NCBI RefSeq assembly: GCF_003313385.1
Contig: NZ_QMHN01000002.1
Span: 134,603 to 198,602 of the forward strand
Direction of reading: 5' to 3'
Length of the DNA stretch: 64,000 nt
Source: Pedobacter chitinilyticus
Lineage (GTDB): Bacteria > Bacteroidota > Bacteroidia > Sphingobacteriales > Sphingobacteriaceae
This document shows, piece after piece, positions 50,107 to 58,933 of the stretch (position 1 is the stretch's first letter; the number at the start of each line of letters is the position of its first letter). Under the pieces are notes generated by a model, which ran no database searches, was not told where the DNA came from, and saw nothing but the letters and a program-made list of their open reading frames with translations. The translations under genes were made by a program, and so were the position numbers.

Positions 50107-51345
50107 TTATTCATATTGTAAGGCAACTTTTTCTGCAATTCTTTGAATTAAGTGTAAATATGGTGATAATAAATTAGTGTTTCTAGTGGTTGGCAAAATA
50201 ATTTTATTTTCTCTGCTTTCTCTAATATGTACTAAGACATTACGGATTTTTTCGACATTTGTTTTAACAGTCTTCAAAAAAGTTTTTGAGGTGTTATCTA
50301 GCTCTTGAACTGAGCCAACTAAAGCGCTAATAACAAATCCTCCATCAAAGGTAATATCTTTTTTGAAATATTCAATGTTTTCAGCAATTTCAAGTTTTAT
50401 GTCTTCAATTGAAAGGAAATCAATTATTAATTTTTCCAACTTAGCTGAGTCATCGTTTTGTTTGAAATTATCTTTAAATTCTTCAGTAATTAGTTTTCCA
50501 TAAAATGACGAGTTCTCAATCAAATCAGGTCTTTTTATAATATTTGTGATTTTTCTTTTGAATTCTTCTGAGAAATGATAATACGAGCAATATTCTAATA
50601 CTTGAAAATAAAACAAGAACTTCATTCTTGTATTGGAAGTTACTCTTGCTACTTCAAAAAGATCTATTAAAACTGGATCCAGTTTACGGACATTCATCGT
50701 TTTAGGGTAATCATTTGAATTGTTATAGCAGGGAACGCTAAAGTTTTCTGTTTCAGCATCAACCTCATAGATAAGTATAAAAGGTGATCTGCGATCGTAA
50801 TATTCAAGATAGAAGTTTAAGTTTTTTGAAAACTCTACAAAATTTTCTTCAACGCCCTTAAAATTTCCTTTAACCTTGAAGCTAATTGGTTTTTTCTTCT
50901 CGAAATACCTCTGTATATGATTTGGCAGGTCGTCTTTAATATAAAAATCCCTAAATTTTGATAAATTTCTATAATTTGTACTTGAGCTTATTTTCTTTTC
51001 TCTAAAGCCTTTTGACAGGACTCTAAGTGCATCAGAAGGTTCTGAAAATTCTGCCTCAAATTCATCGCCTCTGAAATAAAAATTGAATTTTCGTCCAACA
51101 ATAGCGTCTTCTTCGTTTAGGGGAGTATAAATATATTCAATAGTTTTACTATCGGTATGGTATAATGCGGCAAGTTCTGGCGGAAGAAATATATGTTCTA
51201 AACTAGAAAAATCCTCATCATTTTTAAACCTGCACATGAAAGTATCATCATCCCATAATCCTTCTAAATTTAAATGTTCTGTTTCATTAACTACATTAAT
51301 TTGATCATTCGTAGCTTTTAGTTTCTTTAAGAATTTATTCTGCAT
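50107..51345 (-). CDS. Orphan AT-rich gene with a C-terminal HEPN-like motif
   Basis: 412 residues with no signal peptide or membrane segment. It uses more A/T-rich codons than its neighbours. The N-terminal half is beta-rich (LEGLWDDDTFMCRF, YIYTPLNEEDA). The C-terminal half is helical and carries RNVLVH at residues 368-373, the Rx4H motif of HEPN ribonucleases, in a helix followed by a long terminal helix (HLIQRIAEKVAL). Many such two-part proteins with C-terminal HEPN act in phage defence by cutting RNA. No partner gene is adjacent, and the gene has its own terminator. I do not recognise the exact family; the role is inferred. Confidence 0.7.
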   Translation of the reverse strand: MQNKFLKKLKATNDQINVVNETEHLNLEGLWDDDTFMCRFKNDEDFSSLEHIFLPPELAALYHTDSKTIEYIYTPLNEEDAIVGRKFNFYFRGDEFEAEFSEPSDALRVLSKGFREKKISSSTNYRNLSKFRDFYIKDDLPNHIQRYFEKKKPISFKVKGNFKGVEENFVEFSKNLNFYLEYYDRRSPFILIYEVDAETENFSVPCYNNSNDYPKTMNVRKLDPVLIDLFEVARVTSNTRMKFLFYFQVLEYCSYYHFSEEFKRKITNIIKRPDLIENSSFYGKLITEEFKDNFKQNDDSAKLEKLIIDFLSIEDIKLEIAENIEYFKKDITFDGGFVISALVGSVQELDNTSKTFLKTVKTNVEKIRNVLVHIRESRENKIILPTTRNTNLLSPYLHLIQRIAEKVALQYE

Positions 51346-51662
51346 TAAGAGTTTAAGTTAGATTTATATTGATACTAAACTATTTTAATTGTTTATAAAT
51401 TCCAAATAAATTCTTTCTTACTAGTGCTTAGAGGTAGGTACGTCCACCAAATTAGCCCTTACCTTAAAGGTAATTTTGCCTTATGGGTGGATTAAAAGTT
51501 GGTGCAGACAGGGGCTTGAGCTATACGGGCTTTCCTTTCTATTGACGAATCTAACTATAAATAGTGGCCGACAGATATAATAAACTATTTAGAAGCTGGA
51601 GATTCTTCGCTACACTCAGAATGACAACCAGGTTAAGAAACAATTAATGGCGAGGCAATAAC
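51346..51662. other. Intergenic stretch
   Basis: Contains a small palindrome TTACCTTAAAGGTAA near 51461 and a CTTCGCTACACTCAGAATGA repeat near 51605-51625 of the same kind as that at 43744-44099. No gene seen. Confidence 0.6.
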
Positions 51663-52256
51663 CTAAGTCAAATTCCTATCTCTAAACCAAACCTCATCTG
51701 GCTTGGCAGAGAAATTTTGCATTTTTTCGACTAATACGGCTGCATCAGCTTCATTAAATACCAAATCTCTATTGGCTTGCTTTAAAAAACGATGCTGTAC
51801 CATCACATCCATTTGTGCAAAAAGCGGATCATAAAAGCCACCAACATTCAATACACCGATGGGTTTGGCGTGTAAGCCCAATTGCAACCAAGTAAGCACT
51901 TCAAAAAACTCTTCCAAAGTACCAAAGCCGCCTGGCAAGATCACAAATCCATCAGATAAATCGGCCATTTTCTGCTTCCTTTGATGCATATTTTCGGTAA
52001 TGATCATTTGTGTAATGCCTTTATGCCCTACCTCTTTATCCATCAAAAACTGCGGAATTACTCCTGTTACCGTTCCGTTCAACTTTAAAACTTCGTCGGC
52101 AATGACGCCCATTACCCCTACGCTACCGCCACCATAAACCAGTGTAATTTCTTGAGCTACCATTGTTTTTGCTAAATCAACAATCGCTTGCTTTAGTCCT
52201 TCGTCTCCATTAAAATTTGCGCCACAGTAAACGCAAAGTGATTTCATATTTTCCAT
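51663..52256 (-). CDS. LOG-family protein (TIGR00730, nucleotide phosphoribohydrolase-like)
   Basis: 197 residues from the ATG giving MENMKSLCVYCG; the longer frame adds an unlikely tail. LVYGGGSVGVMGVIAD near 45 and the catalytic PGGFGTLEEFFEVLTW near 110 are the hallmarks of the LOG/lysine-decarboxylase-like group. Plant-type members release cytokinin bases from their monophosphates, and bacterial ones act on nucleotide monophosphates. Cytoplasmic. The next gene downstream (the HEPN-like gene) is separated by over 300 bases. Confidence 0.9.
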   Translation of the reverse strand: MENMKSLCVYCGANFNGDEGLKQAIVDLAKTMVAQEITLVYGGGSVGVMGVIADEVLKLNGTVTGVIPQFLMDKEVGHKGITQMIITENMHQRKQKMADLSDGFVILPGGFGTLEEFFEVLTWLQLGLHAKPIGVLNVGGFYDPLFAQMDVMVQHRFLKQANRDLVFNEADAAVLVEKMQNFSAKPDEVWFRDRNLT

Positions 52257-52404
52257 GCTGTAAAAAATGTATGCGAAGATAAGCTTTCTTATTTTTTCCT
52301 TAAATAAAAAATGGCCAGCACAAGTACCGACCATTTATCTTCATGATGATTTATCTAAGACTTACGACGCTTCATAAACTTCGTAAGTCTATTCTATGAC
52401 AACA

Positions 52405-55017
52405 TTAAAAAGTATATCTTATCGTAGCGCCATACGTTCTTGGATCGCCCAATACCCCAGCGTACAAACCTGAGTTTCCTGCTGCTGCTTGTAACTGCTC
52501 AAAATAGTTCGTGTTTGCCAAATTACGTCCCCACACAAATAGCGAGAATTTCTCTGACCTAAATCCTATCCTTGCATTTAACAAGGTATAACCATCTATC
52601 ACTAAAACTTTGGATGGTGTTGGGTTTGAAGAATATTCCGAACGGTAGCTCACATCACCCGCGATAAAATATCGGCCTTCTTTCTCAATCAAGTTGCCAG
52701 CAGTACTCAATTCAGCACCTCCAGATATATTCCATTTAGAAATACCCGGCAAGCGACCTCCCGAAGCATCTTTAAAAGCTACTTGCGTTGAAACACCGTT
52801 GATTACTTCAGTATGACCAGTTTCTTCTAACGGCAATGGTGCATTGGTGAATTTCACATATTTACCATCCAAATAAGCAACCGCAGCATTTAAGGTCAAA
52901 AACCTGCCTGCCTGATAACTACCATCAATTTCCAAACCTCTCACTCTCACTTTTTCGGCATTGGCTAAATAGCCTCTGTTTGCGCCTAATTGAGGCGATT
53001 GCACGTTGGTTTGATAATCTTTAATATCGGTATTAAATGCAGTAATGTTTAACAAAGCGCCAGCAGTAGGCTTGGTTTTCACACCCAATTCATAATGCTG
53101 TACATATTCTGGTTTTACCCTGGCAACCGAAATATCTGCAGCGCCAGATGATGTCGTTGGTAAACCGCCCACATTCACACCTACAGGCTTATATCCCGTT
53201 GAATAAGTTGCAAAGGTATTTAGTCGATCATTAGGTCGATACGACAAAGTCAGGTTACCTGAAAGGTTATTGTTTTCGGTGCTAATGTTGAATTGCTGAT
53301 TGGCGTAAACTGCGGCTTTTAACGCCAGCAAATTAGCATCCGTGGTTTGCAAACCTCCGTAAGTTTTTCTATCGTAATCCACGTCTTTTTTATCATAAGT
53401 GAACCTAATCCCCGGCAACACATGAAGCTTATCAATCACTTCCCAATCTACTTGGGCAAAAGCCGCTGCACTTAAAGATTTAATGGTTGAATTGGTTCTG
53501 ATCCCGAATCCATCTAACAATCCTGGAGTTGAGTATAATGCTTGTTGACCTGTAGCACTTGTTTGCACAAAACGCCATTGATCTTTGCCTACTTCTTCGG
53601 TTTGCCCCAAACCTTGTAGGTTTTGACCAAGTACAAACACGCCTACTACACCACTTAACTTATCGGTAATATCACCAGCATATCTCACTTCTTGCGAATA
53701 TTGATCGTGACGAGTATTTCCTTGCGACTTAGTTAATGCCGAGAACTCTGTAAAGTCTCTATCGTTGGTAGGATCCCAATTCCAAAATCTCCAAGCGGTG
53801 GTAGAAGTCAATTTACCATTACCTATTTTATAGTCAGCATTTAAAGAAATCCCCCCTATTGATTGGTTGTGTCTCCAAGGCGTATTGGTATAAATCTCTC
53901 TTGAAAAAGGATCAATTTTTGGCTGTTGATAACCTAAATCGGAAACAATTTTAGCGTATTGGCGATAAGCACTTCTTTCTGTGGTGGTTACTCCCGCCGC
54001 TACTAAAGGATAGCCTGCTGGATGCTGCACACTCACATCACCGCTTAACAACAACTCTAACTTTTCGTTTGGCGTGTATAGGAACTGTGCTTTAGCCCCT
54101 AAATTGTTTTGTCCGCTATATTTACGTTCTTCTGGAACATTCCATATCGTACCATCACGTTGCGTACCCGATATGGATATTTTGGCAGCAAGATTTTTGG
54201 CCAATGGTCCTGTTACCGTTGTTTTGGCCTGGATAAAATTATAATTACCATAGCTCAGTTCTACTTTTGCGCTTGGAATTAAGCTTGGCTTTTTAGTAGT
54301 GATATTAAAGGCACCCGCAGTAGTGTTTTTTCCAAACAAAGTTCCTTGCGGACCCCTAATCACCTCAATTTGATCAATATCGATAAAATCGGTTGAGGTT
54401 GCCGCAGGGCGAGCATGGTAAACACCGTCCACATAAAAACCTACGCCTGGATCTATCCCGTCATTGGTTAAACCAAACGTTGAACCCAATCCTCTGATAT
54501 TTAAAGTCGTATTTCTTGCATTTGAAGCATAAAGCTGTACCGAAGGCACCAATTCTTTCAATCGGTTCACGTTAAAAGCTCCTGCATTTTCAGCGGCCTG
54601 TCCACCAATTACCGTAATGGGAATAGGTACTTCCTGTAACACTTCCGAACGACGTCTGGAAGTCACCACAATTTGATCCAGCTGTGAAGCCTCCAGCAAA
54701 ACAAGCTCTAAAGGCGTAGCTGAAACAGTTAACACTTGGAAATCTTGCGGTTTAAAGCCCACCGAGCTTACCTGAATATAAAAAGGTACTTCAGGAACTT
54801 GGGCTAATCTGAATTCGCCTTTTTCATTGGCACTTGTCGAAATATTAGCCCCTCTAATTTTGATGGTGGCGTGGGGAACTGGAGAGCCGTCAGCCCGTTT
54901 GACTATCCCTGTTAAGGCAGTTTGGGCGAAGGTAACATTTGCTGAAAATGTTAGCGATAAAAGAGCTAGGATAAAAAGGTAGATGTGATTTCTTAGTGAG
55001 TATAGTTTGATTTTCAT
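52405..55017 (-). CDS. TonB-dependent outer-membrane receptor
   Basis: 870 residues. A signal peptide (to about 31, TFAQ) is followed by a carboxypeptidase-like beta-sandwich (about 32-115, ALTGIVKRADGSPVPHATI). A TonB-box-like IVVTSRR follows near 117. The plug comes next (about 120-240, IDQIEVIRGPQGTLFGKNTTAG), and then the 22-strand barrel ending in the aromatic DPRTYGATIRYTF. No SusD partner gene follows, so it is of the siderophore or vitamin receptor kind, not the SusC kind. A 15-mer (CTATAGATTTAGTAG, 55147-55161) upstream resembles the cobA control site, which hints at a sulfur- or metal-related substrate. Confidence 0.92.
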   Translation of the reverse strand: MKIKLYSLRNHIYLFILALLSLTFSANVTFAQTALTGIVKRADGSPVPHATIKIRGANISTSANEKGEFRLAQVPEVPFYIQVSSVGFKPQDFQVLTVSATPLELVLLEASQLDQIVVTSRRRSEVLQEVPIPITVIGGQAAENAGAFNVNRLKELVPSVQLYASNARNTTLNIRGLGSTFGLTNDGIDPGVGFYVDGVYHARPAATSTDFIDIDQIEVIRGPQGTLFGKNTTAGAFNITTKKPSLIPSAKVELSYGNYNFIQAKTTVTGPLAKNLAAKISISGTQRDGTIWNVPEERKYSGQNNLGAKAQFLYTPNEKLELLLSGDVSVQHPAGYPLVAAGVTTTERSAYRQYAKIVSDLGYQQPKIDPFSREIYTNTPWRHNQSIGGISLNADYKIGNGKLTSTTAWRFWNWDPTNDRDFTEFSALTKSQGNTRHDQYSQEVRYAGDITDKLSGVVGVFVLGQNLQGLGQTEEVGKDQWRFVQTSATGQQALYSTPGLLDGFGIRTNSTIKSLSAAAFAQVDWEVIDKLHVLPGIRFTYDKKDVDYDRKTYGGLQTTDANLLALKAAVYANQQFNISTENNNLSGNLTLSYRPNDRLNTFATYSTGYKPVGVNVGGLPTTSSGAADISVARVKPEYVQHYELGVKTKPTAGALLNITAFNTDIKDYQTNVQSPQLGANRGYLANAEKVRVRGLEIDGSYQAGRFLTLNAAVAYLDGKYVKFTNAPLPLEETGHTEVINGVSTQVAFKDASGGRLPGISKWNISGGAELSTAGNLIEKEGRYFIAGDVSYRSEYSSNPTPSKVLVIDGYTLLNARIGFRSEKFSLFVWGRNLANTNYFEQLQAAAGNSGLYAGVLGDPRTYGATIRYTF

Positions 55018-55351
55018 TTTTTGTATAAAATGTTATAATATTTGCTGTATGGGTATTTTCAGATAATTGAAAGCGTTTTTCTTCATACAGCAACACATGG
55101 GATTAAGTGATCTTTTCATGTTCATTTTTTTAATTATATATAATATCTATAGATTTAGTAGACAAATATATTAAAGTTTTTACATTTCAACATTTTATTT
55201 TAAAAAAATAACGGTTACGCAGTTACAAAGCGAAAGTGAATTCAGCAATTTTCGGATTTTATTACTGCTCCCCTATCTGAATATTTGCAGGATAAACATA
55301 AGCGATCAGCTACTCAAAAAATGAGCTGAAAGCGAATTAACATCATATATT
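55018..55351. other. Divergent intergenic stretch between the TonB receptor and SDR genes
   Basis: AT-rich. It holds the candidate control site CTATAGATTTAGTAG (55147-55161) upstream of the receptor gene. No further gene or clear hairpin seen. Confidence 0.55.
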
Positions 55352-56104
55352 ATGCAAAGATTCACAGGCAAATTCGCACTGATTACTGGTGGCACCAATG
55401 GAATGGGCTTCGCCACTGCAAAACAATTTATCCACGAAGGTGGTCATGCCATCATTACAGGTCGAAGTGCTGAAACCGTAAACCATGCTTTGGAACAGTT
55501 AGGCCCAAATGCCCACGGCATTGTATCCAATGCAGGCAAAATGACTGATATCTGGAAATTGAGAGAAGAAGTTAGCAGATACACAGATTCCATCCATCTC
55601 CTTTTTGTAAATGCAGGCTACGGTAAATTCTCAGGGATAGCAACAGTTAGCGAGGAACATTTTGATGAACTATTTGACATGCTGGTGAAAGGTACCTTTT
55701 TCACTGTACAGCAAATCCTTCCCTTAATGCGTAGCGGCAGTTCGGTAATTTTTAACACTTCCTTTGTCACTACCATTGGTACGCCACATTTTTCTGTTTA
55801 TTCTGCCGCAAAATCAGCGGTGGTTTCATTTATCAAAACTTTTTCAGCTGAACTTGTAGACCAGGGTATACGTGTAAACGGAATTAGCCCAGGGCATATC
55901 AAAACCAATATTTTCAACAACACAGGCTTAAGTAAGGATGATATTGATTCAGCTCTACAAAATATCATTCCTAACATTCCATTCAAAAGATTGGGTGAAC
56001 CAGAAGAAATTGCCAAAGCAGTTCTCTTTTTAGCCTCAGAAGACGCTTCCTATATTCACGGTGAAGAACTAAGAGTGGATGCTGGGATTTCTCAAATCCG
56101 CTAG
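55352..56104 (+). CDS. Short-chain dehydrogenase/reductase
   Basis: 250 residues of the classical SDR type: ALITGGTNGMGFATAK (TGxxxGxG) near residue 8, FVNAGYG (NAG) near 87, Ser in IFNTSFVTT near 131 and the catalytic YSAAK near 150. An Arg after the first glycine motif (TGRSAET) suggests NADP(H). It ends in the usual EELRVDAG. Substrate unknown. It faces guaB across a shared hairpin. Confidence 0.92.
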   Translation: MQRFTGKFALITGGTNGMGFATAKQFIHEGGHAIITGRSAETVNHALEQLGPNAHGIVSNAGKMTDIWKLREEVSRYTDSIHLLFVNAGYGKFSGIATVSEEHFDELFDMLVKGTFFTVQQILPLMRSGSSVIFNTSFVTTIGTPHFSVYSAAKSAVVSFIKTFSAELVDQGIRVNGISPGHIKTNIFNNTGLSKDDIDSALQNIIPNIPFKRLGEPEEIAKAVLFLASEDASYIHGEELRVDAGISQIR

Positions 56105-56120
56105 CAAATAGCAAAAAATA

Positions 56121-56150
56121 AAAAACGGGGCAATCAAATGATGCCCCGTT
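56121..56150. terminator. Terminator between the SDR gene and guaB
   Basis: AACGGGGCA (56124-56132) and TGCCCCGTT (56142-56150). Six T follow on the minus strand (guaB side), fewer on the plus strand. Confidence 0.82.
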
Positions 56151-56180
56151 GCTTGTATTTTATGGTTAAGCTACCGCTAA

Positions 56181-57653
56181 CTACTTACTGGTGTAATTTG
56201 GCGCTTCTTTAGTAATTGTAATATCATGTGGATGACTTTCACGCATACCCGCAGCTGTAATTTGTACGAATTGGGCTTCTTGCAATTTATCAATAGAAGC
56301 AGCACCAACATAGCCCATACTTGCACGTAAACCACCAATGTACTGGTACATTACTTCTGCCAAAGTACCTTTATATGGCACGCGACCTACGATACCTTCT
56401 GGCACCAATTTCTTAATATCGTCTTCTACATCTTGGAAATAACGGTCTTTTGAACCTTGCTCCATGGCTTCGATAGACCCCATACCACGGTATGATTTAA
56501 ACTTACGTCCTTCGTAAATGATGGTTTCGCCTGGGCTTTCTTCCACACCTGCAAACAATGACCCTGCCATTACCGTGCTAGCACCAGCGGCAATAGCTTT
56601 GGCAATATCACCAGTGTGTTTAATTCCTCCATCAGCAATTACCGGAACACCTGTACCTTTTAAAGCCTTGGCACACTCAAAAACTGCATACAATTGCGGT
56701 ACACCTACCCCAGCGATAATTCTCGTAGTGCAAATAGAACCCGGACCAATACCCACTTTAACAGCATCAGCACCCGCATCAGCCAAAGCTTTTGCCGCAG
56801 CACCAGTAGCAATATTACCAGCAATCACCTGTAATTCTGGATATTTGGCTTTTACTTCTTTTAATTTATCAATAACCCCTTTAGAGTGACCGTGAGCCGT
56901 GTCAATCGCAATCACGTCAACACCTGCTTTCACTAAGGCGTCAACACGTTGCATCGTGTCAGCAGTTACACCAACGGCAGCACCTACACGTAAACGACCT
57001 TTTTCATCCTTACAAGCTACTGGATAGTTTTTAACTTTTTGAATATCCTTGAAAGTAATCAAGCCGCTCAAAAAACCTTGCTCATCTACCACAGGTAGTT
57101 TTTCAATTTTATGGTTTTGCAAAATCTCTTCTGCCTCTTTTAAGTTAGTTCCTTCAGGGGCAGTAATCAAGTTCTCTTTAGTCATTACTTGCGCAATTGG
57201 CTTGCTCATATCCTTTTGGAAACGCAAATCTCTATTGGTAATGATACCTACCAGTTTGTTATCAGAAGTAACGACTGGAATACCACCAATTTTGTGCTCC
57301 TTCATAATTTTAAAAGCATCTGCAACAACCGATGTTTCTAACAAAGTCACAGGATCTTGGATCATACCGCTTTCCGAACGCTTTACTTTGCGTACCTCTT
57401 CGGCCTGTCTTTCAATGCTCATGTTTTTATGAAGCATCCCCAATCCGCCATTTTGGGCAATGGCAATGGCCAATTCCGCCTCAGTAACGGTATCCATTGC
57501 TGCCGAAACTAAAGGAACGTTCAGCTGGATTTTTTTGGTTAAGAAAGTGCTAGTGTTAACATCTCTAGGCAATATTTCAGAATATGAAGGCACCAAAAGC
57601 ACGTCATCATAAGTCAAACCTAAAGCAATAAATTTTTGGGGATCGAGTTGCAT
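56181..57653 (-). CDS. guaB: Inosine-5'-monophosphate dehydrogenase
   Basis: 490 residues. The barrel start ([23 protein letters not shown]) is interrupted by two CBS domains (about 95-205, with [20 protein letters not shown]). The catalytic loop [15 protein letters not shown] is near 300 (nucleophile Cys), [17 protein letters not shown] is near 338, and the flap [10 protein letters not shown] is near 390. It turns IMP into XMP, the first step to GMP. The -7 box TATCTTTG (57686-57693, minus) lies 32 bases before the ATG. Confidence 0.97.
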   Translation of the reverse strand: MQLDPQKFIALGLTYDDVLLVPSYSEILPRDVNTSTFLTKKIQLNVPLVSAAMDTVTEAELAIAIAQNGGLGMLHKNMSIERQAEEVRKVKRSESGMIQDPVTLLETSVVADAFKIMKEHKIGGIPVVTSDNKLVGIITNRDLRFQKDMSKPIAQVMTKENLITAPEGTNLKEAEEILQNHKIEKLPVVDEQGFLSGLITFKDIQKVKNYPVACKDEKGRLRVGAAVGVTADTMQRVDALVKAGVDVIAIDTAHGHSKGVIDKLKEVKAKYPELQVIAGNIATGAAAKALADAGADAVKVGIGPGSICTTRIIAGVGVPQLYAVFECAKALKGTGVPVIADGGIKHTGDIAKAIAAGASTVMAGSLFAGVEESPGETIIYEGRKFKSYRGMGSIEAMEQGSKDRYFQDVEDDIKKLVPEGIVGRVPYKGTLAEVMYQYIGGLRASMGYVGAASIDKLQEAQFVQITAAGMRESHPHDITITKEAPNYTSK

Positions 57654-58038
57654 AGCAAATAAATTACGAATTATTATTTGCCAGGCAAAGATACAGTTTT
57701 TTAGCTTAAAATAAAATTCCGATTGTTATATTTTGGTAAAGCAATTGTTGTTTTTCTTTGACAATTCCAGTCCTGCTGTACGTTACTATCTTTTTGTTTC
57801 TTCGACTGGGCTGCAAACCTCGTAGGTTTAACTTTTGTTCCAAATTATCCTTCAGCCATAAAGTTTAAGGGTCGGTTGTTTCAGAAACCTACGAGGTTTG
57901 CAAAATACATAGGCCTAGCTAGTGAAACAAAAAGGATATCCATTTCCATCAGGTTTATTTTACCTCAAACTTTACAACTATTCACGCTAGTTTGTAGCGT
58001 TTATCAAAAGTGTTGCGTATTAACACAAAACCTAAATC
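57654..58038. other. Divergent intergenic stretch between guaB and the lipoprotein pair
   Basis: It holds the guaB promoter and a nested inverted repeat: TGCAAACCTCGTAGGTTT (57812-57829) matches its exact reverse complement at 57885-57902. Outer arms TTTTTGTTTC near 57791 and GAAACAAAAA near 57922 enclose it, so the whole looks like one element of about 140 bases. Confidence 0.75.
57686..57693 (-). promoter_or_regulatory. guaB -7 box
   Basis: TATCTTTG on the minus strand fits TAnnTTTG exactly. The -33 element is weak (TTTTA at an 18-base spacing). Confidence 0.55.
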
Positions 58039-58437
58039 ATGAATAAACCAAACCTGTATTTTATTTACATACTTTTATTTAGCCTATTTTTCGCCTTTGG
58101 CTGCAAAAAAGGAAAAAACCATAGTAAAACTAAGGATGAGCAAGAACTTCAACAGTTGATGGTAAAAATCAAAGCCTTAGCAGAAACCAGTAAATGCGGC
58201 GACAATGCAGAAATCTTAAGTATTGCAGTAGGCGAAAAAGCCTGCGGCGGACCAAAAATTTATGTACCGTACACTTCGAGCATTAACGTTGATGAGTTTA
58301 AAACCTTAGTGGCGAAATATACAGCACTCGAAAAAACATACAACAATAAATGGAACATCGTCTCTGATTGTGCTTTGGCTCAACCGCCCAAATCAGTAAC
58401 CTGCCAAAACGGAAAATTGATTGTACAATACAATTAA
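58039..58437 (+). CDS. Small Cys-containing lipoprotein
   Basis: 132 residues. A lipoprotein signal (to FAFGCKKG) is followed by a Lys/Gln-rich helix and then a domain with four Cys in KCGDN, KACGG, SDCAL and TCQNG, probably two disulfides in the periplasm or at the surface. I do not recognise the family. It is followed after 14 bases by another small lipoprotein, so they form a unit. Confidence 0.75.
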   Translation: MNKPNLYFIYILLFSLFFAFGCKKGKNHSKTKDEQELQQLMVKIKALAETSKCGDNAEILSIAVGEKACGGPKIYVPYTSSINVDEFKTLVAKYTALEKTYNNKWNIVSDCALAQPPKSVTCQNGKLIVQYN

Positions 58438-58451
58438 CCTACACTACTGAT

Positions 58452-58808
58452 ATGAAGCGTCTCTTTTTACAATTGGTAGCAGTAGTTTTATTGTTGAGTT
58501 GCTTAAGCTGCAGCAAAGACATTGTCGAGAACAAAAAAACCTTAGATAAACTTTACGAAGTTTATAAAAACGGTCAAATCAGCATTTGCAAGTACAATGG
58601 TCAAACGGTTTATAGCGCCATGCAAAACGTTTACGATTCCCCAGAAGTAATATATGATAAAAATGGGAATCCAATAGGCAATTGTAATTATGCTTGGGGA
58701 CAAGTAGATGCGATGTGTAAAGAGGTAACAAATTGCAAAATAATTTATATGGTAAAAGATAATATTTGGGGCCAATCCGCAACAAATGTTTTCAAATTAG
58801 GCAAGTAA
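58452..58808 (+). CDS. Small lipoprotein with YNGQTVY motif
   Basis: 118 residues from the ATG at 58452, which gives a clean lipoprotein signal (LLLSCLSCSKD); the longer frame overlaps the previous gene. The mature part has ICKYNGQTVYSAMQNVYD and VIYDKNGNPIGNCNYA, reminiscent of small Bacteroidota lipoproteins with a YNGQ...YDxNGN pattern, with Cys residues that may pair. Not a paralogue of the preceding protein. Function unknown. Confidence 0.75.
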   Translation: MKRLFLQLVAVVLLLSCLSCSKDIVENKKTLDKLYEVYKNGQISICKYNGQTVYSAMQNVYDSPEVIYDKNGNPIGNCNYAWGQVDAMCKEVTNCKIIYMVKDNIWGQSATNVFKLGK

Positions 58809-58933
58809 TAACATCATTAAACTTAAAACTAATTGATCATGGATAATTTGTATTTATATATTAAAGTTTCATTTCAATTCTTCTTCGACAGATATTTATC
58901 CTAATTTCATTACCACAATTAGGAATTATTTAA

